Positions 45,338 to 56,813 of a DNA stretch of 64,000 bases are shown here, piece after piece; within the stretch, counting starts at the first letter, position 1, and every line of letters starts with the position of its first letter. The DNA lies in the NCBI GenBank assembly GCA_028673005.1, contig CM054112.1, positions 25,905,624 through 25,969,623 on the forward strand. The letters are read 5' to 3'. The translations under genes were made by a program, and so were the position numbers. The stretch is from Tanypteryx hageni (taxonomy: Eukaryota; Arthropoda; Insecta; Odonata; Petaluridae). Below the pieces are notes generated by a model. That model was given only the letters and a program-made list of their open reading frames with translations. It ran no database searches and had not been told where the DNA came from.

Positions 45338-48175
45338 CTCTGGATAAGGGTAATGCCAAAGCCACTCACCAGCCTGAGAGTGAATGGCAACGTGTTAGCA
45401 GATGTCTCCGATGTGTGCCGACACATGCATCAGCACCAGTGGCGGCTCGTGTATAGGCACTGCGAAACTGCAGCACCCCCTATTTCCACTTGATATTATC
45501 GATAACATTTAATATAATGAGTCCTTTTTTCTTTAATTCTTTCTTTATTTTTGTAGTACAATATATATTCCTTAAGCTTAATGTCAGTACTTCAGTAGCC
45601 ATCCCCCAGTTTATGAAAAAGATACAAAAATCTTTGTATGGAACTGTGCGCTTCACAGTGCCAGCGACATGGTGTTTGACTGTTGTGCGCATGCGCACAT
45701 AGGAGGGGGGTGGGGAGGAAGGCGGGACTGCCAGGTAGAGAGAGCACTGTTGCTCTCGCAGTGCCGGCTCTGGCGTGATGGTGGAAGGAAGTAAATAAAA
45801 TAAATTTTCTTTTTATACATGTTTTTTTCCTTTTACACAATTTTAAAACAAAGGCTAAAAATTTTCTGGAGCAGCACCTCCACTAATTTTAGCTACGAGC
45901 CGCCACTGATCAGCGCTTCAAAGCGATCTTTGAAGACGAGGAAGACGACGTAACAGGGTGTCAGACGACGTCTATGCCGACTTAAACAAGATAAACCAAG
46001 TGGAGAAAGAATCTAGACCTCCAGCTCGATCTCCAAGACTATGGCGAAGCCTTGAGGTCCCTCAACAAAAAGCGAGCACCGGGCATCGACGGCCTAACGG
46101 TGGAATTTTATCAGAAATTTTGGACGGTCATGGGCGAGCCTTTCAAGCACGTCATGGATGACAGCATAAAAAACGGACAATTCCCGTTTTCTACGACACG
46201 AGCCGTTATCGCTCTCCTGCGCAAGAAGTGCGACAAATTGGACCTGAGCAATTGGAGGCCCATATCTCTGATGAACGCCGATTACAAAATCGTGGCGAAA
46301 GCTCTTTCCTCGAAGCTCGGTGGGGTGGTCGGAACCGTCGTCACCCCGGAACAAAGTTACTGCATCCCGGAAAAGACCGTCTTTGATAACCTCTCCCTTA
46401 TCAGAGACCTCATTAGGCTGAAAAACGAAAGGGACGATCCTCTAGCCGTAATTTCGCTAGATCAGAAGGGGGCGTTCGAAAAAGTTCGCCACAGCCACTT
46501 GTTCAAGACCATGGAGAAGATGGATCTCCCCCGCTCCTTTACCGATAGAATCAAGCTGCTATACGGAAACGCCAGGTGTCATACGGATCGCCGCATGCTT
46601 CATGGCACCAGTACAGGTCACAAGAGGTATTAGACAAGGGTGCCCATTATCTGGGCAGCTCTTCTCCATAGCCATAGAACCCTTGCTGTCCTTGATCAAG
46701 AGAAGGATCCAAGGCGCCCTTGTTCCAGGACGTCCTACGGATGGCGGTATCGGCATACGCCGATGACGTCACCGTCTTTGTCGACGACGACGACTCTCTT
46801 CTCCAGATAAAGTCCAGTTTTGAGGAATTTGCAGGGTGCGCTGGGGCGATATTCAATACGGAGAAGTCTACTGGGCTATGGTGCGGTGCATGGAGGGGAA
46901 GGCAAGAGACCCCCTTCGATTTTAAATGGAGCGACGAAAGTACGAAAATTCTTGGCGAATGGCTAGGAAACGACCAGACTGAACAAGACTGTCAACATGG
47001 AAGAAGTCCAGCGTAAACTCAGTACAGGGGTGGATAGGTGGCTACATAGGACTGGCACGATGTCTCTGAGAGGCAGGGTACTAGTGGCAAACCAATTCCT
47101 GGCGCCACGGATGTGGCATGCGCTCCAGTGTGTCACTCCCTCGACTCCAATGATGAACCGCCTTCAGAGCGTCATCAACAATTTCATCTGGAGGAACGGA
47201 AAGCACTGGGTATCCGCCGACAAAATACTCGCCCCGATCAAGGAAGGAGGGTTAGGCCTGGTGAACGTCAGGAATAAACTCCGGGCATTCAGAATACTCC
47301 ACGTGCAGAGGCTACTTACCCGAAATTTTTCTGGACAGGACGATTAATGACCTTAGGCAGGTAGATGCGTTCTATACATCCCTGCTGGAATCGTGGCGTA
47401 TCCTCGACGTAAGAAACGACAGCGGTGGGAGACCTTTCCCTACCGGTTGGCCGCCTGCCGTCCCGATCCCAGCTCTCGGTATAGTCAGCAAAAGACTGAG
47501 GACTGTTTTAACTTTACCTCTGCCTAAACGAGACGTGTATCGAGAAGTACAATACGCCGCTAACAAAAACCAGTGGCCCATGACTGGGAAACATTCCGGG
47601 GATGAGGTGGACTGGCTCGAGATCAGGGGAAGCCCAGTTTTGGCACCGATGCCGACGTTTCCTGGTGATTGGCCCATGATAGATGGGCTGACGCTATATT
47701 CCTGAGCAAAACCGGCGTGTTCAGCAAAAGGAATTGCCCTTGGTGCCCAGATAAGGTCGGGGATTCAGGGCATCTGGCATTCGAATGCGACAAAACAAGG
47801 GTTCAGTGGCAAAACGTTGTGGAAATGGCTAAGATTTTAACGGGCGAGAGTGTCATTTAAAAGATCTGTACGGAGGCCGAAAACAAAAATCTCGCTTTGA
47901 TACCAAAGGAGTTAAAATTGCCAACTACCTCATCACTTTAGGGAAAAGTGTTTTATATAAAGGTTTTACCCTGCACTGCAAAGGAAAGAAGACTCGTATA
48001 GACTTTCGGGAAGATTTTAAAAAAGCGCTCAAGAAAAGAATTCTTCTTGAATGGACCAAGCATAAGGCTAATGACAGGGAGAAAGCATTCACGGACTTCT
48101 GGGGTCATAAAAGCATCCTTTACCGGGTTGATCAAGGAGAGCTGATACTGGTCAGTGCATATCTAACATGAGGGC
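45338..48175 (+). mobile_element. L1/Tx1-like LINE, 5'-truncated, decayed
   Basis: Starts near 45370 with SLRVNGNVLADVSDVCRHMH, resumes after the inserted MITE, then runs through the reverse transcriptase: KKRAPGIDGLTVEFYQKFW (46052 on), LSNWRPISLMNADYKI, SLDQKGAFEKV, then in another frame GIRQGCPLSGQLFS and AYADDVTVFV (YADD at about 46755). The thumb (GRVLVANQFLAPRMWHALQC and FIWRNGKHWV, 46997-47347) and a C-terminal CPWCPDKVGDSGHLAFEC knuckle (47729-47782) follow. At least three frame changes disable it. The endonuclease is missing. The composition is GC-richer than its surroundings. Confidence 0.88.
45437..45908. mobile_element. hAT MITE inserted in the LINE
   Basis: The left end CAGTGGCGGCTCGT is repeated inverted at the right end (ACGAGCCGCCACTG). 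Flanks are ATCAGCAC (45429-45436) and ATCAGCGC (45909-45916), a 7-of-8 target duplication. Removing the insert and one flank restores the LINE frame (HMHQRFKAIFEDEEDD), so the insertion happened after the LINE integrated. The 472-bp body has only chance frames. Confidence 0.88.
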
Positions 48176-48564
48176 ATTAAGGAAGATGCAGATAAATATT
48201 TGCAGTTAACTAATTTATTTATTTATAAACTTTTTACTCTGTCATTGCACTACTTTAGTGTTTCTAGATATGGCTTTTAGTATGATCATACAACGGAGAC
48301 GGTGAGCTGGTTGGAGTAATCCCCAAAGTTGCGGTAACCAGCCCCTTCGGCGGGGACCTTCAACTGACCCCCTCTCTCCTACTCAGACCGAAATGTAAAG
48401 GGAATGTGGTGCAATATAACACATCATGGAGCGTGAATCATAAAGATACATGGTACGGTAAATGCAATGGACTCAGAAAGTCCAAAAAGGCAAATCGATG
48501 ATATAATAATAATAATATAAAATAAATGAGGTGACGACTGAGAGTATAACATCCTACCGTTCCT
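48176..48564. other. Unassigned spacer
   Basis: About 390 bp between the LINE coding end and the TAA array. It contains a GC-rich stretch AGCCCCTTCGGCGGGGACCT that can form a short UUCG-type hairpin, and a smaller AAT run near 48503-48518. It may be the LINE 3' untranslated region; not resolved. Confidence 0.4.

Positions 48565-48600
<36 letters not shown>
48565..48600. repeat. (TAA)n microsatellite, left bracket
   Basis: Twelve uninterrupted TAA/AAT units directly before the reverse transcriptase-RNase H frame. A second TAA array ends the R4-like element at 53519-53538. TAA repeats are a documented insertion target of Dong/R4-type LINEs. Confidence 0.9.
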
Positions 48601-48602
<2 letters not shown>

Positions 48603-48611
48603 CAATGATGA

Positions 48612-50153
48612 CGACGCAGTCCCTTGGACCAAGATTTGGACGACGCTGCAACATCCGCAAGCTCCAGCGATTCTGTCATTCCCGACGGAGAGCAGGACGG
48701 CAGCGAACCTGGTTCGGGAGATGATGGTAGTGGCAGCGGCCTGCCCTTCAATTGGAATGGCGCAGACCCAGCAATAAACGAGCGACCAGCAACGCCACCG
48801 CCGATTGCCTCGCCACTCTCCACACCATACGCATATCCATATGAAAACAGGTCAGTTCACGCTCTCTTTACTACGGGTGCATACCTTCCCAAACCAACAG
48901 ACGCCCCGTACGTATATGCGCCCTCAAACAACGACCCCACCTTAGTGACGGCCATTGAAAACCTAGTGCAAAGAGGAGTGCTACGAGAAGCTCCAGCCCG
49001 ATGTGCCTTTCGGGCTAAACTGATACCTAAGATGAGCGGTGGCTACCGCTTCATTCACGACTTGTCCCCGTGGACCACCTATTATAATAAACCTAAATTT
49101 TCTTTAAAAGACGCGGCTCAGGCCATGTTAACTATACCTCATAACGCGCTTATGATTAAGATTGACCTACTAGATGCATTTTTCCAAATACCAATTGAGG
49201 AACAGTTTTGCTCATTGTACGGAATTTATATCGAAGGCAGAAACTTTATTTTTAATAGGCTTCCCATGGGACATGCACTTGCACCGGGGTTTATGCAACG
49301 GTGGGCCCGCGCGGTAGGTAAAGAAGTGGAAGCGCGGTTTGATGTTAAAATGTTATGCTATCTAGACGACTGGCTTGTATATAGTGTAAATTTAAATGAA
49401 GAGATAGCGTATGAGATAGCACAGTTTTTAGAAGATGACTTAGGGATAACCTTGAATAGGCGGAAGTGCAAGTTACAACCTACTAAACGTATCCAATATT
49501 TAGGAGTGATAATTGACTCCTATTTTATGGAATTATGGCTAACACAAACATCGCTGGTTAAAGTGCATACAGCCATAGTAATGGCACCCCGTGTGAGAGT
49601 TTTGGATGTTCCGAAAATAGTGGGATACATCTCATGGGTATGCCACGTGTTGGCATTACCCTTATTCCTGGTGTCAGATATTTATAAACGATACAATGAT
49701 ACATTAGTGAACTTTTGGGACGAGAATGTTTTCCAGAAGCATAGGCAGTTTGCGGCAACAACAACTCCGTTTGAGGTATTTACAGATGCTACACCTTGGC
49801 AGCTAGCCTGGGTGATTCCAGAGAAACAGCTTACAGAAATTCATCGCTTGGACAACGAGATGTCAATTTACGAGGCAGAGGCTCGGGCAGCGCTGCTAGG
49901 TGCTCATGTGGGCGCCGAATATTTACCAGCTGACCGGAACCTAACTGTATGGATCGACAACCAAGCTGTAATTTTTGCATTATGTAAAGGAAGAGGTGTT
50001 TTGTTTAATGTACTTGAACTAAGACAATTGTATGAGTCATTAATAAAGAAACTGTCACGGAATGTGACTTGGGCGTACGTTCTGACCCATCTCAATCTCG
50101 CCGACCGTCCTTCCCGGACTGTCCTGCCTCCTATATGCCAGGCCGGCTCGTGA
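48612..50153 (+). CDS. Reverse transcriptase-RNase H frame, no ATG before RT domain
   Basis: The frame opens after a stop at 48609 and has no in-frame ATG before the RT domain; counting is from TTG at 48624 (509 codons). An acidic, Ser/Gly/Pro-rich leader (1-95) precedes the RT: KLIPKMSGGYRFIHDLSPW (about 132-150), KIDLLDAFFQIPI with the first catalytic Asp at 181, RLPMGHALAPGFMQ, YLDDWLVYS with the Asp pair at 248-249, and IQYLGVIIDS. An RNase H follows: FTDATPW (Asp 388), YEAEARAALLG (Glu 419), VWIDNQAV (Asp 445), HLNLADRPSR. It is closest in style to DIRS-type pol, but no tyrosine recombinase, integrase or protease is attached. There are no internal stops. Confidence 0.85.
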   Translation, partial: RRSPLDQDLDDAATSASSSDSVIPDGEQDGSEPGSGDDGSGSGLPFNWNGADPAINERPATPPPIASPLSTPYAYPYENRSVHALFTTGAYLPKPTDAPYVYAPSNNDPTLVTAIENLVQRGVLREAPARCAFRAKLIPKMSGGYRFIHDLSPWTTYYNKPKFSLKDAAQAMLTIPHNALMIKIDLLDAFFQIPIEEQFCSLYGIYIEGRNFIFNRLPMGHALAPGFMQRWARAVGKEVEARFDVKMLCYLDDWLVYSVNLNEEIAYEIAQFLEDDLGITLNRRKCKLQPTKRIQYLGVIIDSYFMELWLTQTSLVKVHTAIVMAPRVRVLDVPKIVGYISWVCHVLALPLFLVSDIYKRYNDTLVNFWDENVFQKHRQFAATTTPFEVFTDATPWQLAWVIPEKQLTEIHRLDNEMSIYEAEARAALLGAHVGAEYLPADRNLTVWIDNQAVIFALCKGRGVLFNVLELRQLYESLIKKLSRNVTWAYVLTHLNLADRPSRTVLPPICQAGS

Positions 50154-50273
50154 TTCGCGGGCCGTTTTTGACCTGGTATATATGGGACAGGGCAGACGGG
50201 ACCAAAGGACTTGGAATCAGGCGAGAATTGGGAAAGGGACGGAGCATGCGCCCATCATTACCTGCGCTAGTTC
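50154..50273 (+). other. 120-bp spacer between the two RT frames
   Basis: Separates the RNase H stop codon from the ATG of the R4-like frame. GC-richer than the following frame. A 146-codon open frame (50069-50509) bridges both ends, probably by chance. No terminal repeat or poly(A) marks an element boundary here. Confidence 0.5.
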
Positions 50274-53200
50274 ATGGTTCGTACACGGCAACAGCCAGCA
50301 ACACCGGGCACCAGCACCTACGCAGTCGCTGCATCCGATCCACCTTCTCCACCCGCATCAATGGCAGCCTCATCTTCGCCAACCCGTCCTCAGCGAAGCC
50401 ATTCGCCCTCCCTATTTTCGGAGGACCCCCAATTCCAGCAGGCTATGGAACACATCGAAACGCTTTCACAACAAATGTCAGTCTTCCTAGAGACTCGGTC
50501 TTTACATAATAGCACCGCTGCATCGGCTGCCCTAACCCAACCTCCACCACTATCTAAAATAATTCTCATATTAAATGAGGTAATAATGCCTGAACACATA
50601 GAAAATATAGAAACATTTGAAGAAATCCACACATTAATATACTGCGCTGCACTCACTGCGGCTAAAGGCAATGGTTCAAAAATTGTTAAACAAAATGACT
50701 GCGATAAATTAGACAGAAAACAAGCACCATACATTCCAAATTGGAAAAAGAGACTGTTAAACAAAATAGAAAGTATAAGAGTTGAAATTGCATGTCTAAT
50801 AGAATACTCAAAAGGTAACCCTAGCAAAAAATTAGAAGGTAAAGCGAAAATGGTAGTTAAAAAATATCAAATGCACATGAAACATGACAACCCGAATGAA
50901 CACATGATAGAATTCATAGATACTCTCAAACAAAACCTTGCGGCATACAAAGCTAGACTAAACAGATATAACAAGTGCACTAGACGCAAACAGCAAAACG
51001 CACAATTTAAAAATAATGAGAGAGGGTTTTATAGAGTGTTAAAATCAACTGGTGACAAACAGTCACAAAGCAATCAACTGCCAACGAAAGATGCCATAGA
51101 AGATTTTTGGTCTCAAATATGGTCAAATACTGAAATACACAACGCTGAAGCACATTGGATACAGACAGAAATAGAACAATTTCATAACATTCATAGTATG
51201 CCGGCCCCCGACATATCACTAGATCTATTACAAACCATCATCCGGAAGACACATAACTGGAAATGCACTGGCAGTGACAACATTCACAACTACTGGTACA
51301 AAAGATTTACATGCACACACACACATTTACTAACCCAAATAAATAAATTCGTTGAAGACCTCGACCAAGTACCTAGATTTCTAATGGAAGGCAAAACATA
51401 TCTTCTCTCAAAAAGTAAGAATAATAATGACCCATCTAACTACCATCCTATAACCTGCTTGCAAACCATTTATAAAATTATTACATCATGCACAACACAT
51501 CTAATTAACTCTCACTTAGACAATGAAAACATTCTCACTGAAGAACAAAAAGGCTGTCGCAAAGGCATGAAAGGCTGTAAAGAACAATTGATAATTGACT
51601 CAATAATACTCAAGCAAGCACAAAGACACAAGACAAAGCTCTCATGCTGCTACATAGATTATCGCAAGGCCTTTGATTCAGTCCCCCACTCTTGGTTAAT
51701 AGAAGTATTAAAAATATACAGAATAAACCCGATCTTAGTTAATTTCCTGGAGAAAGCCATGCGACAATGGCACACAATAGTTAATCTTATTGATAACAAA
51801 ACAAATGTTTATACAAAGGAAATAAAAATAAACAGAGGTATATTTCAGGGTGATTCCTTAAGCCCAGTATGGTTTTGTCTTGCTTTAAATCCACTCTCAA
51901 ATATGTTAAACAGAACGAACACGGGATATTTAATAAAAAATAATCAGTCAAAACATATAATATCACACCTACTGTACATGGATGATTTAAAACTATATGC
52001 ATCAACACATCCAAAACTTAGTGAATTAATAAAACTAGTAGAGAAATTTTTGACAGACATTCAAATGGAATTTGGACTGAATAAATGTAGAACGCTAAAC
52101 ATAAAAAAAGGAAGAATAGAACCCTTAGGATTCGAAACAGAAAATCGGGAAATAATAGAACCTATGGATGAATTAGAAATGTACAAGTATTTAGGATACG
52201 AACAGTCAAAGAAAATAAACCATACTGATATTAAGAAAAATCTGACAATAGAATTTACCAATAGACTTAAAAAGATACTCCACACAGAATTAAATAGTAA
52301 AAATATGACAAAAGCTATTAATACTTTTGCCATTCCAGTTTTAACATATTTATTCGGTATAATAACTTGGACAGACACAGATATAGAAAACTTACAACGA
52401 AAAATAAGAACCGAATTGACAAAGTGCAGAAAGCACCACCCGTACTCAAATATTTACAGATTGACACTACCATGCACAGAAGGAGGCAGAGGTATAATAG
52501 ACATAAAAAACTTACATAATAACCAAATCAAACTGCTAAGGAAATATTTGCATGGGCGTCAAGATTCCCCTCTTCACATAAATATTTGTAAAGCAGATAA
52601 TAAATATACACCTTTGAATCTAACTGATACAGTAACAAAAGGTCATGAAGAACCCCAAACAATAGCAGAGAAAATTGATAGGTGGAAACGCATGACCCTC
52701 CACGGGAGACACCCCCAAGATTTGAGCCGATCTGATGTCGACAAAGAAGCGTCGAACACCTGGCTTAAACATGGAGATCTCTTCCCAGAAACAGAGGGAT
52801 TCATGCTAGCCATACAAGATCAAGTGATAAATACAAAGAACTACCAAAAGTACATAATAAAGAATAGACAAATTCAAGATGACAGATGCCAAAAATGTAG
52901 AGAACACCCGGAAACTATACAGCACATTACAGGAGCATGCATCAGACTAACACAGACTGACTATTTACACCGTCACAATCAAGTCGCAAATATTATACAT
53001 CAAAAACTGGCTCTAAAGCATAAATTAATAGAAGACAACACGCCCTACTATAAATACAAACCTAAACCAGTTTTGGAATCTGATGCATTTAAGTTATATT
53101 ATGACCGCTCAATAATCACGGATAAAACTATACACAGAAATATACCGGACATAGTCTTGCACGACAAGGTAGCCAAAACCACTTATCTAATACACACAAT

Positions 53201-53446
53201 CTTCAGAAAACCATAGTAGAAAAGCACCATAAATATATAGAACTAAAAGAAGAAATTAAACGAATGTGGAACATGAATACTGTACACATTGTCCCAATAG
53301 TTTTATCGACCACAGGAATTATCCCTACAGACTTACACAACAGTATAAAAATAATAGATTTACCTAAATTGCAATATACCCTCCTACAAAAAGCTGTCAT
53401 ACTAAATACAACGAGAATATTACGTCAATTTTTAAGTTCCGAGTAA
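50274..53446 (+). CDS. R4/Dong-like LINE reverse transcriptase-endonuclease, one break
   Basis: An ATG-started frame of 980 codons (to 53216), then the remaining C-terminus in another frame to 53446. RT landmarks: KCTGSDNIHNYWYK, SNYHPITCLQTIYK, YIDYRKAFDSVPHSW (first catalytic Asp at about 461), FQGDSLSPVWFCLALN and LLYMDDLKLYAS (about 568). Then WLKHGDLFPETEGF, a knuckle CQKCREHPETIQHITGAC (872), RHN (about 900) and PDIVLHDK (about 958), the restriction-like endonuclease core. The residue where its last catalytic Asp is expected lies at a small deletion that also shifts frame; KHHKYIELKEEIKRMWNM...LQKAVILNTTRILRQFL resumes after it. The usual position of stops and codons otherwise looks intact, suggesting recent origin. 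Very A-rich codon use. Confidence 0.88.
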
Positions 53447-53538
53447 TGAGAGTGCTTGGCAAAGCCCGTACCTCATTGAAATAACCGGCTCAAAAGCTGT
53501 GAAATAAAAAGGTAAAACAATAATAATAATAATAATAA
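53447..53538 (+). repeat. R4-like 3' end and (TAA)n tail
   Basis: After the C-terminal stop, a short 3' region ends CTGTGAAATAAAAAGGTAAA and passes into TAA repeats (53519-53538). This is the expected 3' junction of a LINE that targets or is tailed by TAA. Confidence 0.8.
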
Positions 53539-53561
53539 ACACACACACACGCACGCGCGCG

Positions 53562-53597
<36 letters not shown>
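53539..53597. repeat. (CA)n/(CG)n alternating tract
   Basis: About 59 bases of strict pyrimidine-purine alternation with ACGCGCGC islands, directly abutting the TAA tail. Such sequence favours left-handed Z-DNA. Confidence 0.9.
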
Positions 53598-54994
53598 ACA
53601 CTTTTCAAGCAATTTTAACAGTTTTATTTAAAATAAGCAATATTTTGGCCGGCTGTAGTAGATCGAATCCAACCGAGGGTATGGATGTTTGTTCTCCATA
53701 CTGGCTGATATGTAAGAATGGAATCAATGGTCTATATATCGCCCTTAAAATCAAAAGTCAAATTATTATTTTGCAAAATCGAGGCTATTTTTTGTCAATC
53801 TTAAATGCTTTTTTACTAATTTTAATTTGTCAATGTTGCAATGGAATTTTATCTCAAATGCCTAACACACTTGTAATTACTGAATGGTAATGTTGAAAGT
53901 TTGTTTAATTCAGTTTTGAACTGCAGTAATTGAAATTTATGCGATATGAGTTATTATAATGTAAATCTAGATATACATCTCTTGTGCTACAGTAAAAAAA
54001 TTGTTTCTAAAATTTTATAGAGGCATTCAATTTTTGTCTTCTAAGCTTTTAATGTATTTTAAATGAAAAATACCGAATACCGTAAGCCTGATGTAGTGCA
54101 TGGGCTCATTTACAACTATTATTTTATCAAAATAAGAATAAAATAAGCCATGTAAATAAGTTTTTTAATCATCAAATTTGTCCTTCCTCTGTCCTTTTTT
54201 GTTTCTCTTTCTCTTTAATGCTCTCCACTTGATATTTACGTAAAATAAGCAACACCTGGAATAAACAGAAATATAACATTATAAGCAAATGAAAATTAGA
54301 ATCGAGTAGTTTCTCAAGTATTTCAAAGTTTTTATCAAGTTCAACATTTTCCTGCAGAAAAAATGTGATTTTCATACCACAACGACCTTGCCCAATTTTT
54401 AGTTTAAAATGTCACCCACGAGTAAATGACAAACGAATTTAGAAGGGAAAAATACCCAAGTGTCGACTGCCCATTTACGACATTAAAATTATTTTTTAGT
54501 TTGGAGAATGACGCTGTTCCTTGGAGTGGGCGAAGGCATTGATCAGGTAAGACGTAAAACCTGTGTCTGAATCAATCGTATCAACGTTTGGGCATCATCC
54601 TTTATCATTTCTCATGCGAGCGGTTTTTCCTGCTTCGATCGGATGCAGGTGCCTGCTGTGTTCGTTCACGGTCAAAATTCTCCACGCGTTCAAGAAAACT
54701 GAAGAAATCCTAAACTTGAGGAGAATATAGGTTCTCGTTGCGATTACCTACGATATTGAATACGTCCGCCGAAAAACTACGACACAACAACCGAAACTCA
54801 AGTCACGCTACCGTCACTAAGGCTGCAAATAAAAGTTGCGAAAAAAGGCAAAGCAATGTCGTTAAATAAGAGTTCGGCGAGGGCATTTGCGGCGAAATGG
54901 AATACATATTGAATGGACCTCTGATACCACGCACGGCGAGAAAGGATGAGAAGTCACGTTAAAGAGTCGGATTAAAATGAGTAATTTTCTATAC
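53598..54994. other. Intergenic; candidate minus-strand terminal exon at 54172-54255
   Basis: Mostly AT-rich. On the minus strand, TTTCTGTTTATTCCAG at about 54271-54256 could be an acceptor for a short exon (54255-54172) ending YQVESIKEKEKQKRTEEGQI and a stop. I do not recognise the protein and no upstream exon was found. On the plus strand 54501-54547 is framed by TTTTTTAG and CAG|GTAAGA, a possible 47-bp exon, also unassigned. Confidence 0.3.
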
Positions 54995-55192
54995 CAGGGC
55001 TCTCCACATGTGGCCCGCGAACTCATTTAATGTGGCCCTCGAGCTTATAATATGTACGAAACATCATAATTTACCCAATTCACAAAACCTCCTTTTAATA
55101 CGAAAATAGCCTACATTTGTATATTGTACGCCTATATTTTACAAAATTTAGTGACCAAGTGGCCCACGTGTAAAAACGTTGGGAGATCCCTA
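54995..55192. mobile_element. 198-bp hAT MITE with perfect TSD
   Basis: The left end CAGGGCTCTCCACATGTGGC and the right end (reverse complement TAGGGATCTCCCAACG) form imperfect inverted repeats. TTCTATAC occurs exactly at 54987-54994 and 55193-55200. The GTGGCCC motif near each end recalls hAT MITEs of other animals. Confidence 0.88.
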
Positions 55193-55200
55193 TTCTATAC

Positions 55201-56813
55201 TATATGATGGGCAATCTAAATAGCAATTGCGGACGATAGCTTTGACGAGTCGTTCGACCAAATCACTTCGCTGCCCTTGTTACCATTGAAAAAGAATCGC
55301 ATTCCCATGAAAAATCCACTTCTCCCTCCTATTTCCACTCTTAAAACCTCATTTGATTCGCATTTCGTGCTAACTTGCAGCCATTCTAGTTTGATGGCCA
55401 CATCTGCCCTTTCGAAAATACGGCTGGAAAATTTTCGGGCTAATTAACATAACTTGAGTTTAATTTCGAAATTCATAAAGATACTGCTATCGTTCCACAC
55501 ATTTCCTTCGAAGGCATAACAAGAATGAAAAATCATTTCCTGTCGGGATGGAGGTGCATCATTATCGCAGCACTACGATCTAATATGCATCATTCAAAAG
55601 GTAATATTTCCCTATATTACCGGAATTTAAATGATGTATTTTCATATTTGAAAGATCACTATATCTTACTGTCAGCAAGCAAAGATATCACTGGAAACAC
55701 GATGCCAACTTTTTAAACCTAAAGGTAAGACTGATAGAAATTGCATCGGGGTATATACTGCGATAAAATTTGCTCACAAAAACATAAATTAGAAAAATCG
55801 AGAATAAACGCACGTGACTTTAAGTCATCGATTGTTTCGAGGAGACATCAAGTACATAAAAGGTGCCAATTCCAAAATATTTTGAATGAAATGAAGATAA
55901 ATTTAGGCCTCCGGCTTCACAAAGTAAGGTAACAACTCACCTTTTAATTGTCGACTTGGGCAGACTAGGAACTTCACTCGTTCAGGTCTGATTTTAATAT
56001 GAAATGGTTGAGTGCGGTTAAACGTTGAACAAGGAATGTAAAACCCTAGCCAAGGAATAATCCCTAGCTACTACCCAGGAGGGTATTAACCAAGGGCATG
56101 GGTAGGAGAGATAAAGAAAATCACGTATCCCCTTTTTTGCTCCTTCCTTTGAGTTTGTTATATGGGTCAAAGATTGCGGTGCCAGTCGTTGAATCGAAAT
56201 AATTATAAAGGAAACTGATAGATAGCGCTGTTGCTAGTATGTACAGGTATCGTAGCATCCCGCATTCCTATTTTAAATCTCTATGTACCTTTATGCGTTA
56301 TTTATTGGCTTCCTTATATTTATGACTGGGATATATGCATTAAATTATTAAGAAATCAAAGAATGTTAGACATGTATTTATTTAATCAGGAGAAATAATT
56401 TCAAATTAACAATGGCAAGTCAAACAATCATTTTGTTTATAATTTTAAAAAGGAAATCCCAGGAAAGATAGAACAATAACATGAAACAGGCAGAATGGAA
56501 GTAACAATAAACTTCTACCACAAATACTTCAAAGCATTCTATGAATGCCATTAATTATTTTGCAATAATTTTTAGGATTCAGAGAAATCAATGAAATAAA
56601 GCACACTATATGCTCAAAGAATACAATGGATTTTTTGTCACATAATGTACATGATATAAAATAGAAATAAAATCTCACCAATTACTTTACAATGATTGTA
56701 AGACTTTATATGCAAAGGATAATGTGACTCAATGATTTAATACACAGTCATCAGAGATATTAATGCCATAAAAATTGCTTAAAGAAGGGCACTTTTTCGT
56801 TTATTTACATTTA
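55201..56813. other. Intergenic, no gene seen
   Basis: AT-rich flank upstream of the NRBP gene. Open frames of 60-65 codons lack domains or splice context. Confidence 0.5.

Noticed and set aside
45480..45840. Three frames of 70-82 codons
   Set aside because: Inside the hAT MITE at 45437-45908; non-autonomous element, no motif.
50069..50509. 146-codon frame bridging the two RT frames
   Set aside because: Overlaps the end of one supported frame and the start of another; low-complexity and without motifs. Kept in mind as a possible bridging peptide but most likely chance.
54501..54547. 47-bp plus-strand segment with good acceptor and donor
   Set aside because: No recognisable coding identity and no partner exon; splice-like motifs of this quality occur by chance in AT-rich DNA.
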